This document shows positions 23,249 through 31,812 of a stretch of DNA of 39,248 nt, piece after piece. The DNA is from Bifidobacterium mongoliense DSM 21395. GTDB lineage: Bacteria; Actinomycetota; Actinomycetes; Actinomycetales; Bifidobacteriaceae. Within the stretch, counting starts at the first letter, position 1. Each line of letters opens with the position of its first letter. The DNA is taken from the NCBI RefSeq assembly GCF_000741285.1, contig NZ_JGZE01000014.1, forward strand, positions 1 to 39,248, read 5' to 3'. The notes beneath the pieces were generated by a model that was given only the letters and a program-made list of their open reading frames with translations, ran no database searches and was not told the DNA's origin. A program made the translations under genes and the position numbers.

Positions 23249-26200
23249 ATGTTCGACAAACGACTGCTGTCGTTGGTTCCCGGGGTTCGTCGTCTCATGA
23301 TCGGCAAGGTCATCGCCATGTGGGTGTCCCTGATGATGGACATCGCGTTCGTGTTCACGTTGGTGGGCCTGCTCGGCGCCTTGTTCGCCCACGTGGAGCC
23401 CCTGGCCCTGCTCGACTGTGCCCGGCGCGGCTCGCTGGCCACTTGCCTGGCGGGCGCCCAGGCCCACGATCTCACCCGGTTCGCACCCGACGGCCCGCTG
23501 CAGCTCGATGTTTTCGGATACGGCGAATACCTGCTCGCCTTCGTACTCATCGCCGTATGCAAATACGTGGCCACGCTCCTGGCCTCCACCTGCGGTGACC
23601 GGGCGGCCCAGCGGGTCAAACTCGCCCTGCGCGAGAGGCTGTACCGCAAGGTGCTGCGCTTGGGCCCGGCATATACGCAGCGTGTGCGCACGTCGGAGGT
23701 CATCCAGGCCGCCGGCGAGGGCATCGACAAGGTGCAGAGCATCTACGAGCTGTTCCTGCCGCAGGTCGTGTTCGCCATCGTCGCGCCGCTGACCCTGTTC
23801 GCGGTTCTGCTGCCCGTCAACGCCATTGCCGCGTCAGTGATGCTCGTGTGCGCGCCGCTCATCATCGTGATCACCCGCATGGTTTCGGCCCACGCCTCGC
23901 GCACCTTCGGCCGCTACTGGGGCAGGTACGCCGACATGGGCGCCGCGTTCCTCGACAACCTGCAGGGTCTCGAGACCCTTAAATCGTTCGACGCCGACAG
24001 CCGGGCCGCCGCCACCATGGCGAAGAAGGCCGAGGACTTCCGCACGGCGACCATGCGCGTGCTGCGTGTCCAGCTGCGCTCGCTGTGCGCCATGGACGTG
24101 GTCGCCTATGGCGGGGCCGCCGCCGGCATCATCGCCGCGGTGTGGCAGTTCGCCTACGGCCGCATCTGGCTGCCGAACGCGATGCTCATAGTGCTCCTGT
24201 CGGTCAGCTTCTTCCTGCCCGTGCGCCAGTTGGGCTCCTACTTCCACGTCGCCATGAGCGGCGTGGCCTCCTCGCGCCGCCTGTTCGCCCTGCTCGACGC
24301 CCCCGAACCCGAATACGGTGATGTCCGTCTGCCGGAAGACGTCGGTGCCGTGTCGATCGCCTTCGACCGCGTCGATTACGCCTACGAGAGTGATCGGACT
24401 CCGGGGCATGCTCCGGGCCACGCTTCAGTCCACGCTTCGGCTACGGTCTCGAAGCCGGCTTCGATGAAGGCGCTGCGCGGCGTCTCGTTCACCGCCGACG
24501 TCGGCTCCCTCACCGCGATTGTCGGGGCGAGCGGTTCGGGCAAGTCTACGGCGGCGGCATTGCTCGCCGGCCAGCTGGTGGGGTATCACGGGTCCATTGG
24601 ATTGCGATACCGCGGATTGACCGGGCCGGGAGCGGGCGAACTGCGCACGTTGAGCAGGGAATCCCATAGCGCTTTGGTCACGCTGGTGACGACCCACAGC
24701 TATCTACTCGCCGGCACGCTGCGCGACAACCTGGCCATGGCTCGGCCGAACGCAACCGACAACGAGATGTGGCAGGCGCTCAAGCGCGCCCGCATCGACG
24801 GCTTCGTGTACCGCGAATCCAAGGGCCTGGATATGCGCATCGAGCAGGGCGCGGCGAACCTCTCGGGCGGCCAGCGTCAGCGGCTGTGCATCGCCAGGGC
24901 CCTGTTGCACGACACCCCCGTCTACGTGTTCGACGAGGCGACCAGCAGCGTCGACGCGCGCAGCGAGGCGCTCATCGTCGGCACCATCCGCGAGCTTGCG
25001 CAGAACCACACGGTCCTCATGATCACCCACCGGCTGGCCGACGCCGTCAACGCCGACCGCATCGTCGTCATGGACCACGGTCAGGTCGTTGAGCAAGGCG
25101 GCCACGAAGCGCTGATCGCCCGCAACGGCGTGTATGCGACGTTGTTCCGCGCCCAGCAGGCCAAGGAGCGCGTCTCCTGGCGTGGCAATGGTCCGCGGTC
25201 CCCGGAAAGCGTCGACGCGATGGCGCGCTCGGCATCCAGGGTTTCGACGGCCCACGGGTCGGCCGCCACGATTCCTGCCTCGAATCCAGCCCCGCAACTA
25301 GAAACGCAACCGGCCTCAAATCCGGCCGCGCAACTGGCCTCACAACCGGAATCGCAACCGGAGCGGCAATCTGCCCCGCAACCAGTGCCGGGCTCTCCGA
25401 AGCCCCTGAGTACCTTCGCCGTCGTGCGTCGTCTGCTCTCCGTGGTCGGGCCGCTGTGGCCGGTCATGGCCTTGGCCTGCGTGTTCGGCATCCTGGGGCA
25501 GCTGGCAGCCGCTCTGTTGCCCGTCTCCGGTGTGCTCGCCCTGTTCGCCGCCCTCAACCATCCCATCTGGGGCATCGGCATGGAGCCGGCCGTCATCGTC
25601 ATGGTGGTGTGCGCGCTCGTGCGCGGCGCCATGCGCATGGCCGAGCAGCTCATGAACCATGACGTGGCCTTCCGCCTGCTCGCGTTGCTGCGCAACCGTA
25701 TGTTCGCCGCCCTGCGCCGGCTCGCCCCCGCCAAGCTCGTGGGCAAGGGCAGGGGCGACCTCGTGTCGTTGGTCACCGCCGACGTGGAGTTGCTCGAGAT
25801 CTTCTTCGCCCACACCATCTCACCCACGGTCATCGCCCTGGTCACCACGGTCGTCTTCGCCGTGGGCGTCGGGATGCTGCACCCCTGGTTCGCGCTGCTG
25901 CTTGTCATCGCCCACCTGCTCGTGGGGTTGATCCTGCCGCGGATCTTCGCGCTGTCGGTGCACACCGTCGGCCCGCGGTTGCGCTCGCGCGCCGCCGCGC
26001 TCGACGACGCGATGTTCGACGATCTGCGTGGCATCGGTGAGATCATCCGGTACGGTCGCGGACCTGTTCGCCTCGAACGCATCATCGGCAAGGCCCGGAG
26101 CTTACGTGCCCTGCAATCCAAGATCAGCCGCCGTACCGCGCGGTTCCATGCGTTGTCTGGCGTGCTGGTCATGTGCGCCACCATGGCGGCCGCAGTGGTA

Positions 26201-27160
26201 GCCATGGCGCTCGCCCAGACGGACGCCGCGCTCATCCCCGCGGGGCTCGTGGCGTTCACGCTCCTGTCCGGCTCGTTCGGGCCGACCCTGGCACTGGGGG
26301 CGCTGCCCGCGAATCTCACCCAGACGTTCGCCGCCGCCAGGCGCTTGTTTGCCCTCATCGACGAGAAGCCCGCCGTCGAGGAGAACGGCACCGAAACGCC
26401 GCAGTACGACGGCATGGCCTTGGAACATGTGGACTTCGCCTATGCCCAGCCTGACGCCGTGCGCCGTGTGCTGCGCGACTACTCGCTACGCGTTCCCGCA
26501 CACGGCATCCTGGGTATCCAGGGGAGGTCGGGCCGCGGCAAGTCGACCGTGCTGCATCTGCTCATGCGCTACTGGGATCCCCAGGCGGGTCAGGTCGTGT
26601 TTTCCGGCCGACCACTGACCGTCGTCGACGCGGCATACCGTCGTCACGCGCAGGCGTTCATGAGTCAAGAGACCTACCTGTTCGATGGCACGATCCGCGA
26701 CAATCTCCTCATGGCCTGTGCCGACGGTCATGTCGATGGCAAGGGCAACGTGGTCAGCGGCGAGGGTCCACAGGGTTCTCACGCAATCGCTAATTCTGTC
26801 GCCGGTCCCGCCGCCAACGTTACCTCCGACGCGGTCACCGATGACGTCTTGCTCGAAGCGCTGCGCCATGCCTCGGCGCTCGATCTGGTCGAGTCGCTGC
26901 CCCACGGGCTTGATACCGAGGTGGGCGAGTTGGGCGGCAGACTTTCGGAGGGTGAGCGTCAAAGGCTCGGTCTGGCCCGCATCTTCCTGCGCGGGGCGAG
27001 TCTGGCTTTGTTCGACGAGCCCACGAGTAGGGTCGACGCGCTCAACGAGGCCGTCATGCTCCACTCCATCGCGGAGCTGGCCGATCATGGCACGGCCGTG
27101 GTGCTCGTCTCGCACCGCGAGCAGGCCATGCAGATCGCCGACGAGGTCGTGCGGATGTAG
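23249..27160 (+). CDS. Two-in-one ABC exporter, CydD/CydC-like (1303 residues)
   Basis: A single chain holds two complete ABC exporter halves. First half: membrane domain about 10-340, then nucleotide-binding domain with Walker A GASGSGKST at 426-434, signature LSGGQRQR from 538, Walker B VYVFDEATSSVD and MITHR. Second half: membrane domain about 720-1010, Walker A GRSGRGKST at 1092-1100, signature LSEGERQR from 1232, LALFDEPTSRVD and LVSHR. The variant second signature suggests unequal ATP sites. The segment VRTSEVIQAAGEGIDKVQSIYELFLPQ resembles CydD, which with CydC exports thiols and supports cytochrome bd assembly; substrate here is unproven. A linker at about 640-720 is Gln/Pro/Ser repeat-rich. 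The ATG at 23249 follows AAAGGGG. Usually the two halves are separate genes. Confidence 0.85.
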   Translation: MFDKRLLSLVPGVRRLMIGKVIAMWVSLMMDIAFVFTLVGLLGALFAHVEPLALLDCARRGSLATCLAGAQAHDLTRFAPDGPLQLDVFGYGEYLLAFVLIAVCKYVATLLASTCGDRAAQRVKLALRERLYRKVLRLGPAYTQRVRTSEVIQAAGEGIDKVQSIYELFLPQVVFAIVAPLTLFAVLLPVNAIAASVMLVCAPLIIVITRMVSAHASRTFGRYWGRYADMGAAFLDNLQGLETLKSFDADSRAAATMAKKAEDFRTATMRVLRVQLRSLCAMDVVAYGGAAAGIIAAVWQFAYGRIWLPNAMLIVLLSVSFFLPVRQLGSYFHVAMSGVASSRRLFALLDAPEPEYGDVRLPEDVGAVSIAFDRVDYAYESDRTPGHAPGHASVHASATVSKPASMKALRGVSFTADVGSLTAIVGASGSGKSTAAALLAGQLVGYHGSIGLRYRGLTGPGAGELRTLSRESHSALVTLVTTHSYLLAGTLRDNLAMARPNATDNEMWQALKRARIDGFVYRESKGLDMRIEQGAANLSGGQRQRLCIARALLHDTPVYVFDEATSSVDARSEALIVGTIRELAQNHTVLMITHRLADAVNADRIVVMDHGQVVEQGGHEALIARNGVYATLFRAQQAKERVSWRGNGPRSPESVDAMARSASRVSTAHGSAATIPASNPAPQLETQPASNPAAQLASQPESQPERQSAPQPVPGSPKPLSTFAVVRRLLSVVGPLWPVMALACVFGILGQLAAALLPVSGVLALFAALNHPIWGIGMEPAVIVMVVCALVRGAMRMAEQLMNHDVAFRLLALLRNRMFAALRRLAPAKLVGKGRGDLVSLVTADVELLEIFFAHTISPTVIALVTTVVFAVGVGMLHPWFALLLVIAHLLVGLILPRIFALSVHTVGPRLRSRAAALDDAMFDDLRGIGEIIRYGRGPVRLERIIGKARSLRALQSKISRRTARFHALSGVLVMCATMAAAVVAMALAQTDAALIPAGLVAFTLLSGSFGPTLALGALPANLTQTFAAARRLFALIDEKPAVEENGTETPQYDGMALEHVDFAYAQPDAVRRVLRDYSLRVPAHGILGIQGRSGRGKSTVLHLLMRYWDPQAGQVVFSGRPLTVVDAAYRRHAQAFMSQETYLFDGTIRDNLLMACADGHVDGKGNVVSGEGPQGSHAIANSVAGPAANVTSDAVTDDVLLEALRHASALDLVESLPHGLDTEVGELGGRLSEGERQRLGLARIFLRGASLALFDEPTSRVDALNEAVMLHSIAELADHGTAVVLVSHREQAMQIADEVVRM

Positions 27161-27179
27161 TCGGCGTTGCGGGTTCCGT

Positions 27180-27221
27180 CTTTCCGCCGTGCAGCTGCGG
27201 TTCTGCGCGGTTGGCGGAAGG
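27180..27221 (+). terminator. Likely terminator after the ABC exporter gene
   Basis: CTTTCCGCC at 27180-27188 pairs with GGCGGAAGG at 27213-27221 with one wobble pair; the loop contains a smaller GCAG/CTGC hairpin. There is no T tract. Confidence 0.45.
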
Positions 27222-27281
27222 GGTGGTGTCGTCGCTGTTGCCCACACTGTGAGATTTATCGGAGCATTCCCAGGACTCCCC

Positions 27282-27309
27282 TTGCATTATCTGAATTGAT
27301 AATTATTAT
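27282..27309 (+). promoter_or_regulatory. Promoter overlapping the Fur-type box
   Basis: TTGCAT at 27282-27287 and TATTAT at 27304-27309 are separated by 16 bases. The -10 box lies inside the palindrome at 27295-27313, a layout that fits repression. Confidence 0.5.
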
Positions 27310-27313
27310 CAAT
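27295..27313 (+). promoter_or_regulatory. Perfect Fur-type iron box
   Basis: ATTGATAATTATTATCAAT is a perfect 19-base palindrome around one central T. It contains TGATAATTATTATCA, an exact match to the 7-1-7 Fur consensus TGATAATNATTATCA known from Bacillus. It lies about 100 bases before a decayed ABC/ECF transporter locus, which was therefore probably repressed by iron. Confidence 0.8.
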
Positions 27314-27412
27314 AAGGGTGGCGTCTGTTATCTACGGACGCACGCCGAATGATGGCGGTGGCAGCACCAATGGTGGTCACCGTATGCACGTGTTATGGGA
27401 AGAGGCGTCAAG

Positions 27413-28103
27413 GTGAACTCGACGGGGGACGGCTCGGCCAATGCAACCAATGCGGCTGGGAATGCAACACCGGGGAATGCAACACTGGGGAATGGAACGC
27501 GGGGTCGTCAGGAGCAACATGCGGTCGCGCGCGATGGCCCGTCTGCCACCACCGACACCGCCACCACCACCGGCAACAAGAAACCCATGGCGCTGTTCCA
27601 GTTGCTGGACTTCGCCGGCGGATATCGATGGCTCACCTACCTGGGCTGTCTGCTACTTTTTCGCCTTGATGTGCACGCATCTGTGTGCGTTCAGAACCAC
27701 GTCGAATGTGCGCAAGGCCGCGCTCGGCCATCTCATGCTGCTCCCGCTGGGCTGGTTCTCAACCCATCCCAGTGGCGAGATGAGACATATCATCGATGGG
27801 GCCGTTGAGGACACCCACGCCGTGATGGCGCACAGGCTGCCCGATATGAGCGCCGCGCTGATGACGCCGATCGCCTTCGTCGTCGTCTCGTTCGTCTTCG
27901 ATTGGCGCATGGGTGTGGCATGTCTTATTCCCGTGGTGCTTTCGATGCTCTTCATCACCATCATGCTGACCACCGGCGCGGGCGCCGATTTCATGGGGCG
28001 ATACAACGCGGCGTTGGACCGGATGAGCAAGTCGGCGGTCGAATACGTGCGCGGCATTCCGGTCGTGAAGACCTTCCAACAGACCGTCTATTCCTTCGGG
28101 CAG
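27413..28103 (+). pseudogene. Remnant of an exporter-type ABC half transporter (iron/siderophore type), frameshifted and truncated
   Basis: Two frames carry pieces of one ABC half transporter. The first, from a GTG at 27413 with AGAGG upstream (ATG at 27395 also possible), gives an Asn/Ala/Thr/Gly repeat arm and then LFQLLDFAGGYRWLTYLGCLLLF, the first membrane helix. Near 27660 the reading jumps frame and about 50 expected residues are missing. The next piece, from ALMCTHLCAFRTTSNVRKAALGHL to YVRGIPVVKTFQQTVYSF, is canonical for the YbtP/IrtA-like membrane domain. It breaks off near 28100, before the last helices and the whole ATPase domain. The Fur box upstream supports an iron role. I see no way for this to give a working transporter. 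Confidence 0.7.
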
Positions 28104-28831
28104 GTGACGGTCGGGCGGGCGCGGGTCTCGAGCTTGCCGGCTCCTTTCGGTTCACCGATGTTCAATACACCTACCCCCATCAGACCGACGAGGCGGTGGA
28201 CATCGACGGTCTCGATCTCCCCATCGGTCAGGTCACGGCGCTCACCGGTGTCAACGGGGCCGGCAAAACCACGTTCGCGCGGTGCTTGCAGGGATTGGAC
28301 AAACGGTGCCGCGGCGAATTGATCACGCCGTCGGGGGAGCGTCTGCGGCGCCAGAAGCGTCTCAAACGATGTTTCACCGTTTTGCAGGACGTCAACGCCG
28401 AGCTGTTCACCGAATCCGTGATTGACGAGGTCATGCTTGCGCAACCCGAGGAGAACCAGGAGCTGGCGCTGAAGATTCTCGCCGAACTCGATCTGGACGC
28501 GTTTGCCCAACGGCACCCGCTTTCGTTGTCCGGAGGCCAGAAACAGCGTGTGGCAATCGCCGCCGCACTGGCCAGCGAACGCCCCATCATCATCTTCGAC
28601 GAGCCGACCAGCGGCCTTGACATGCGCCATATGCAACAGGTCACCGCCATGATCCGGGGCCTGGCCGACGCCCAACGCACCGTCGTGGTGGTGACCCACG
28701 ACCCTGAATTCGCGCTCGCCGCCTGCGACTACAACATTCGGCTCAATCGCGGCCACGCCACCGAGGCCTATCCGATCGACCAGTCCCACGCGCAGCGGCT
28801 CGTCGACAGTCTCACCGCCGACGTGGCGTGA
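28104..28831 (+). pseudogene. C-terminal half of an ECF/CbiO-like importer ATPase, fused by deletion to the preceding fragment
   Basis: From about 28110 the frame reads an energy-coupling-factor ATPase domain: FTDVQYTYPHQTDEAVDID, Walker A GVNGAGKTT, signature LSGGQKQRVAIA, Walker B IIIFDEPTSGLD, and the switch His in VVTHDPEFALAA. This is one domain of a protein that is normally a tandem of two such domains (YkoD/MptB-like). The N-terminal domain and start are gone and no ribosome binding site is seen. All catalytic motifs are intact, so the loss looks recent. In related bacteria such ATPases sit beside an S component, a T component and two exporter-type ABC genes, all iron-controlled; here only fragments remain. 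Confidence 0.65.
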
Positions 28832-28938
28832 ACGCTCCACGCATATCGGCGTACTCGTCGCTGCTCGATACCCGTGGGTGAAGTGATGGGATGGTGTTCA
28901 ATAATCCGAGAAAAGTTGGTCGTTTTGGTCGTTTTGTA

Positions 28939-28953
28939 GTATTATCGTAATAC
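28939..28953 (+). promoter_or_regulatory. Palindromic operator and promoter of the toxin-antitoxin-like pair
   Basis: GTATTATCGTAATAC is a perfect 6-3-6 palindrome 26 bases before the antitoxin start. It overlaps a TATTAT -10 box at 28940-28945; TTGGTC at 28916-28921 may be the -35 box. Just upstream, TTGGTCGTT is repeated. Antitoxins commonly bind such sites to repress their own operon. Confidence 0.6.
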
Positions 28954-28979
28954 GATCATGCCGAGAAAGGAGAGTTCCC

Positions 28980-29510
28980 ATGGATGGTACATTGACACGC
29001 GATATGACTTCACATGGTAGCGAGGAGACTACGGTCATGCCTCCTCAGCATGCTGAGGAGGATTTTGACGACCTCCACGATTTTCTCTCTCACCATGACA
29101 ATGATTCTCTTGATACCCCCTGTCTTCAAGATGGCGAAGGCAAGAAGATTCCGGTGCCGAAAGAGATTTTTGATGTCCTCATTCAGGTTTCCGAAGCGAT
29201 GCGGCAGGGAAAGGCGGTGAGTGTGGTCCCGGTATCCATGACGCTGACGACGAGTCAGGCGGCGGATATGCTTGGCGTTTCCCGACAGACGTTGGTCAGA
29301 CTTCTTGAAAAAGGAAGAATTCCTTTCGAGAGGCCTTCTCGTCACCGCAAGGTCAGGCTCACCGATCTTCTGGCGTATAAGAGGCAGCGGCAGGTTGAAA
29401 AACATCATGCGCTTGACGAGATGACTCGTATGGCTGTGGAAGACGATCTCTATGAGGACACCTCTGCTGATTATGAGCAGGTTCTTCCCAGTGTGCGTAA
29501 AGGTGAATAG
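28980..29510 (+). CDS. Excisionase-like HTH antitoxin of a PIN toxin pair
   Basis: DNA-binding protein of 176 residues with a MerR/excisionase-type winged helix at about 89-135: TTSQAADMLGVSRQTLVRLLEKG, then IPFERPSRHRKVRLTDLLAYK. The first 50 residues are acidic and probably disordered. Proteins of this type precede PIN-domain ribonuclease genes in many actinobacteria and act as antitoxins; the N- and C-terminal acidic parts could cover the toxin (inference). The start at 28980 follows AAAGGAG at 28966-28972. The toxin start lies two bases after its stop. Base composition is less GC-rich than the upstream genes. Confidence 0.75.
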   Translation: MDGTLTRDMTSHGSEETTVMPPQHAEEDFDDLHDFLSHHDNDSLDTPCLQDGEGKKIPVPKEIFDVLIQVSEAMRQGKAVSVVPVSMTLTTSQAADMLGVSRQTLVRLLEKGRIPFERPSRHRKVRLTDLLAYKRQRQVEKHHALDEMTRMAVEDDLYEDTSADYEQVLPSVRKGE

Positions 29511-29512
29511 GC

Positions 29513-30078
29513 ATGTTTACCGCATTCCTGGATGCCAACGTCTTGGTTCCAGTTCACTTAGCGATACGTTGCTACGTTGCGCTGAAGTCGATCTCTATCG
29601 GCCGATATGGTCGACGAAAGTCGTGGAGGAAGCGAAAAGAGCAATTTGCAGAGTTCATCCAGATCTTTCCGACAGTCGAGTTTCTTGGCGATTCTCCAAT
29701 ATGAATACAGCTTTTCCATTCTCGGAGATTTCCGATAAACAGTGGGAGGGTCTGGTCTCAGGAGTGCACCTCCCCGATCAAGATGATCGTCATGTTGTGG
29801 CCGCGGCTGCAGCAGCCGGAGCGGATGTCATCGTCACGTCGAATCTCAAGGATTTCCCAGTAGTTGAACTTGCGGAGTACTCCCTTGAACCGGTGGGGCC
29901 GGATACCTTTCTCTGTGACATGCTTGATCTCAATCCCAACGCGGTGCAGCATGCGGTGCGAATGCAGATACGTAATCTTAAACGTCCGCCGATGAGTGTT
30001 GACAAACTACTGGGTTATCTTAAACGTGCAAATGTTCCAGAATTCGTGGCAGATTATCGTTCTCGATTTACTGATTGA
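29513..30078 (+). pseudogene. PIN-domain toxin gene broken by a single-base deletion
   Basis: The frame from the ATG at 29513 begins as a PIN ribonuclease (FTAFLDANVLVPV, with the first catalytic-type Asp) but loses homology after 14 residues and stops at 29704. The rest of the toxin is in another frame: LSDTLLRCAEVDLYRPIWS, KVVEEAKRAI with an acidic residue, DQDDRHVVAAAAAAGADVIVTSNLKDFP. Adding one T in the run at 29553-29554 would restore a continuous product of about 188 residues reading VPVSLSDT across the join. A real inactivation, or less likely a sequencing error or programmed shift. AAGGTG before the ATG serves as ribosome binding site. Confidence 0.8.
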
Positions 30079-30232
30079 GTGTCCATGGGCTTAATGGCGA
30101 TGGTTGAGGCTGTATCAAGAAATGCAGTCCGCCCCGCCGTCCCCTATCGCAATTTCGGTATTCAACCGGGCGTATCCTGTCGAACAGCACCACTGATTGA
30201 TGGCATCACTGATGAATCCCGAGAGGACGGGT
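30079..30232. other. Short gap before the polysaccharide genes
   Basis: No gene is seen. The base composition changes here from the toxin locus back to GC-rich sequence. Confidence 0.3.
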
Positions 30233-31693
30233 ATGGCGAACCGAATGAATAATCGCAATGAGCCGGCGCATCTGCGTCAACCGAATCCCGCCGGTACCAC
30301 GGATCAGTCGAATCAGCAGCTCTCGCAGCCCGACCGGCAGAGGGTGGCGCTCGATTCGGCCCCGGAGGTTCCACTTGTTCCGGCTGTTGCGGCAGCTCCA
30401 TCAATGCCAATAACTAGGTCCCAGAAGTCTGCGATTATCTCCGACCCGTCCGACCTGCTGTTCTATACCGCGCTTGCGCTCCTGCCGGTGGACGGCACGG
30501 TGGCGGGCATTCCGCTGCCGTTTTGGACGCCGCTGTCGCCCTGGCTGTTTCTGGCTTATGCACTGGTCAATGCCCGGCTGCTCAGAACCGTTGCCAGGCG
30601 CTACCTGCCCTTCGTCCTGTTCCCGCTGCTGCTGGTGCTCGTATCCTTCTACGGCTGGACCACGGTCGGCTTCCACGGCTGGGCGGCGGCGAGGTCCATC
30701 GGCTCGGTGGTGCTAGGACTGGCGTGTCTGGCATCTCTGGAGATTGCGCTGCGCATCAAGCGGCTGCCGTGGAAACCCATGGTCACCGTGCTCGTGGCGG
30801 CTTACAGTGTCGCGTTCCTGGTCGGCATGGTGCAGTGGGCCGGCGTGCAATGGCACGTGGCCGGGATCAGGCAGTTCTTCGCCAGACTCATGTACCGCAA
30901 CTACACATGGCAGCGCCCGCAGTTCCTGTTCGCCGAGCCGAGCTATATCGGCATGCATCTGTTCGGCATCCTGCTGCCGGTCTACTGGCTTACCAAAGAC
31001 CGTCGTGTCGCGGTGGTGATCCCCGTGTTCGCACTCGGCTCGCTGCTCATGGGCGCCGGCACCAGAATCGTCATCGATGTGGTCGTGGCAGGGGTCCTGT
31101 GGCTGGCGGCGTCGATCAACTTCCGGCGCCGTGGGGCCACGATTGGCGCGGTGTCGGGCATCGGAGTCGTGGTGGCGGGGGGAGTAGCCGCGGTATTCCT
31201 TGATCCACGGCTCAGCAAACTGGCTAGCGACGGCCTGTTGAAAGGCGACCAGTCGATGAGCGCCAGGATCTTCCACATGCTGGCTCCCGCCTGGGCATGG
31301 ACACATGACCTGTGGCACACGCTGTTCGGCTGGGGCGCGGGCAACATCTCGAACGCGGTGCGCACCGGATATTGGGGTGCTCGGCGCTGGTATGACGCCC
31401 GAGGAGGGCTGGTCAACAACGAGATCCGAGGTCTGCAGAACCCTCCCGCAGACACGTTCACCATGAGCGCCTACGTCAGCTTCATCACCGAATTCGGCGT
31501 GCTCGTCATGTTGCTCTTGGTGGTGCTGGTGGTGGTGTCCCTGAGCGTGCACCATGCGTGGAACCGGACCACGGTGTGCTGGCTTATTCTGGTTGCATAC
31601 CTGTATATTCAGTTCGAGGCATATGCGTGCCCCATTTTTGTGTCGGCGATGTGGAGAATTCAGGCGAATAGTGTCTCTGCAGCAAGGTATTGA
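30233..31693 (+). CDS. Wzy-like polysaccharide polymerase / O-antigen ligase-like membrane protein
   Basis: Integral membrane protein of 486 residues with about ten to eleven predicted helices after a hydrophilic Asn/Gln/Pro-rich N-terminal arm of about 75 residues. The motif RPQFLFAEPSYIGMHLFGIL and the large soluble loop before the last helices (SARIFHMLAPAWAW ... GWGAGNISNAV) fit polymerases or ligases that join polysaccharide repeat units outside the membrane. The ATG at 30233 has AGAGGA before it; three earlier in-frame starts (30197, 30200, 30215) lack one. It opens the polysaccharide island and is still GC-rich, while the genes right after it are AT-rich. Polymerase is preferred over ligase from context. 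Confidence 0.75.
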   Translation: MANRMNNRNEPAHLRQPNPAGTTDQSNQQLSQPDRQRVALDSAPEVPLVPAVAAAPSMPITRSQKSAIISDPSDLLFYTALALLPVDGTVAGIPLPFWTPLSPWLFLAYALVNARLLRTVARRYLPFVLFPLLLVLVSFYGWTTVGFHGWAAARSIGSVVLGLACLASLEIALRIKRLPWKPMVTVLVAAYSVAFLVGMVQWAGVQWHVAGIRQFFARLMYRNYTWQRPQFLFAEPSYIGMHLFGILLPVYWLTKDRRVAVVIPVFALGSLLMGAGTRIVIDVVVAGVLWLAASINFRRRGATIGAVSGIGVVVAGGVAAVFLDPRLSKLASDGLLKGDQSMSARIFHMLAPAWAWTHDLWHTLFGWGAGNISNAVRTGYWGARRWYDARGGLVNNEIRGLQNPPADTFTMSAYVSFITEFGVLVMLLLVVLVVVSLSVHHAWNRTTVCWLILVAYLYIQFEAYACPIFVSAMWRIQANSVSAARY

Positions 31694-31812
31694 TTTACCG
31701 AATATGGGAAAATCATGGTACGCGAATAAACACTATACTAGTTAATGGTAAATTGTTATTATACAAGCGTCCGGTGTCTTGGACTCTAACCTATCTGTAC
31801 CGTGGAGATAAA

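Noticed and set aside
22991..23467. N-terminal extension of the second LacI protein
   Set aside because: The upstream frame runs into the divergent ABC exporter gene and is not LacI-like.
25081..26415. Leftward frame of 444 codons opposite the ABC exporter
   Set aside because: Lies fully inside a well-supported transporter gene; Arg/Ser/Thr-rich shadow.
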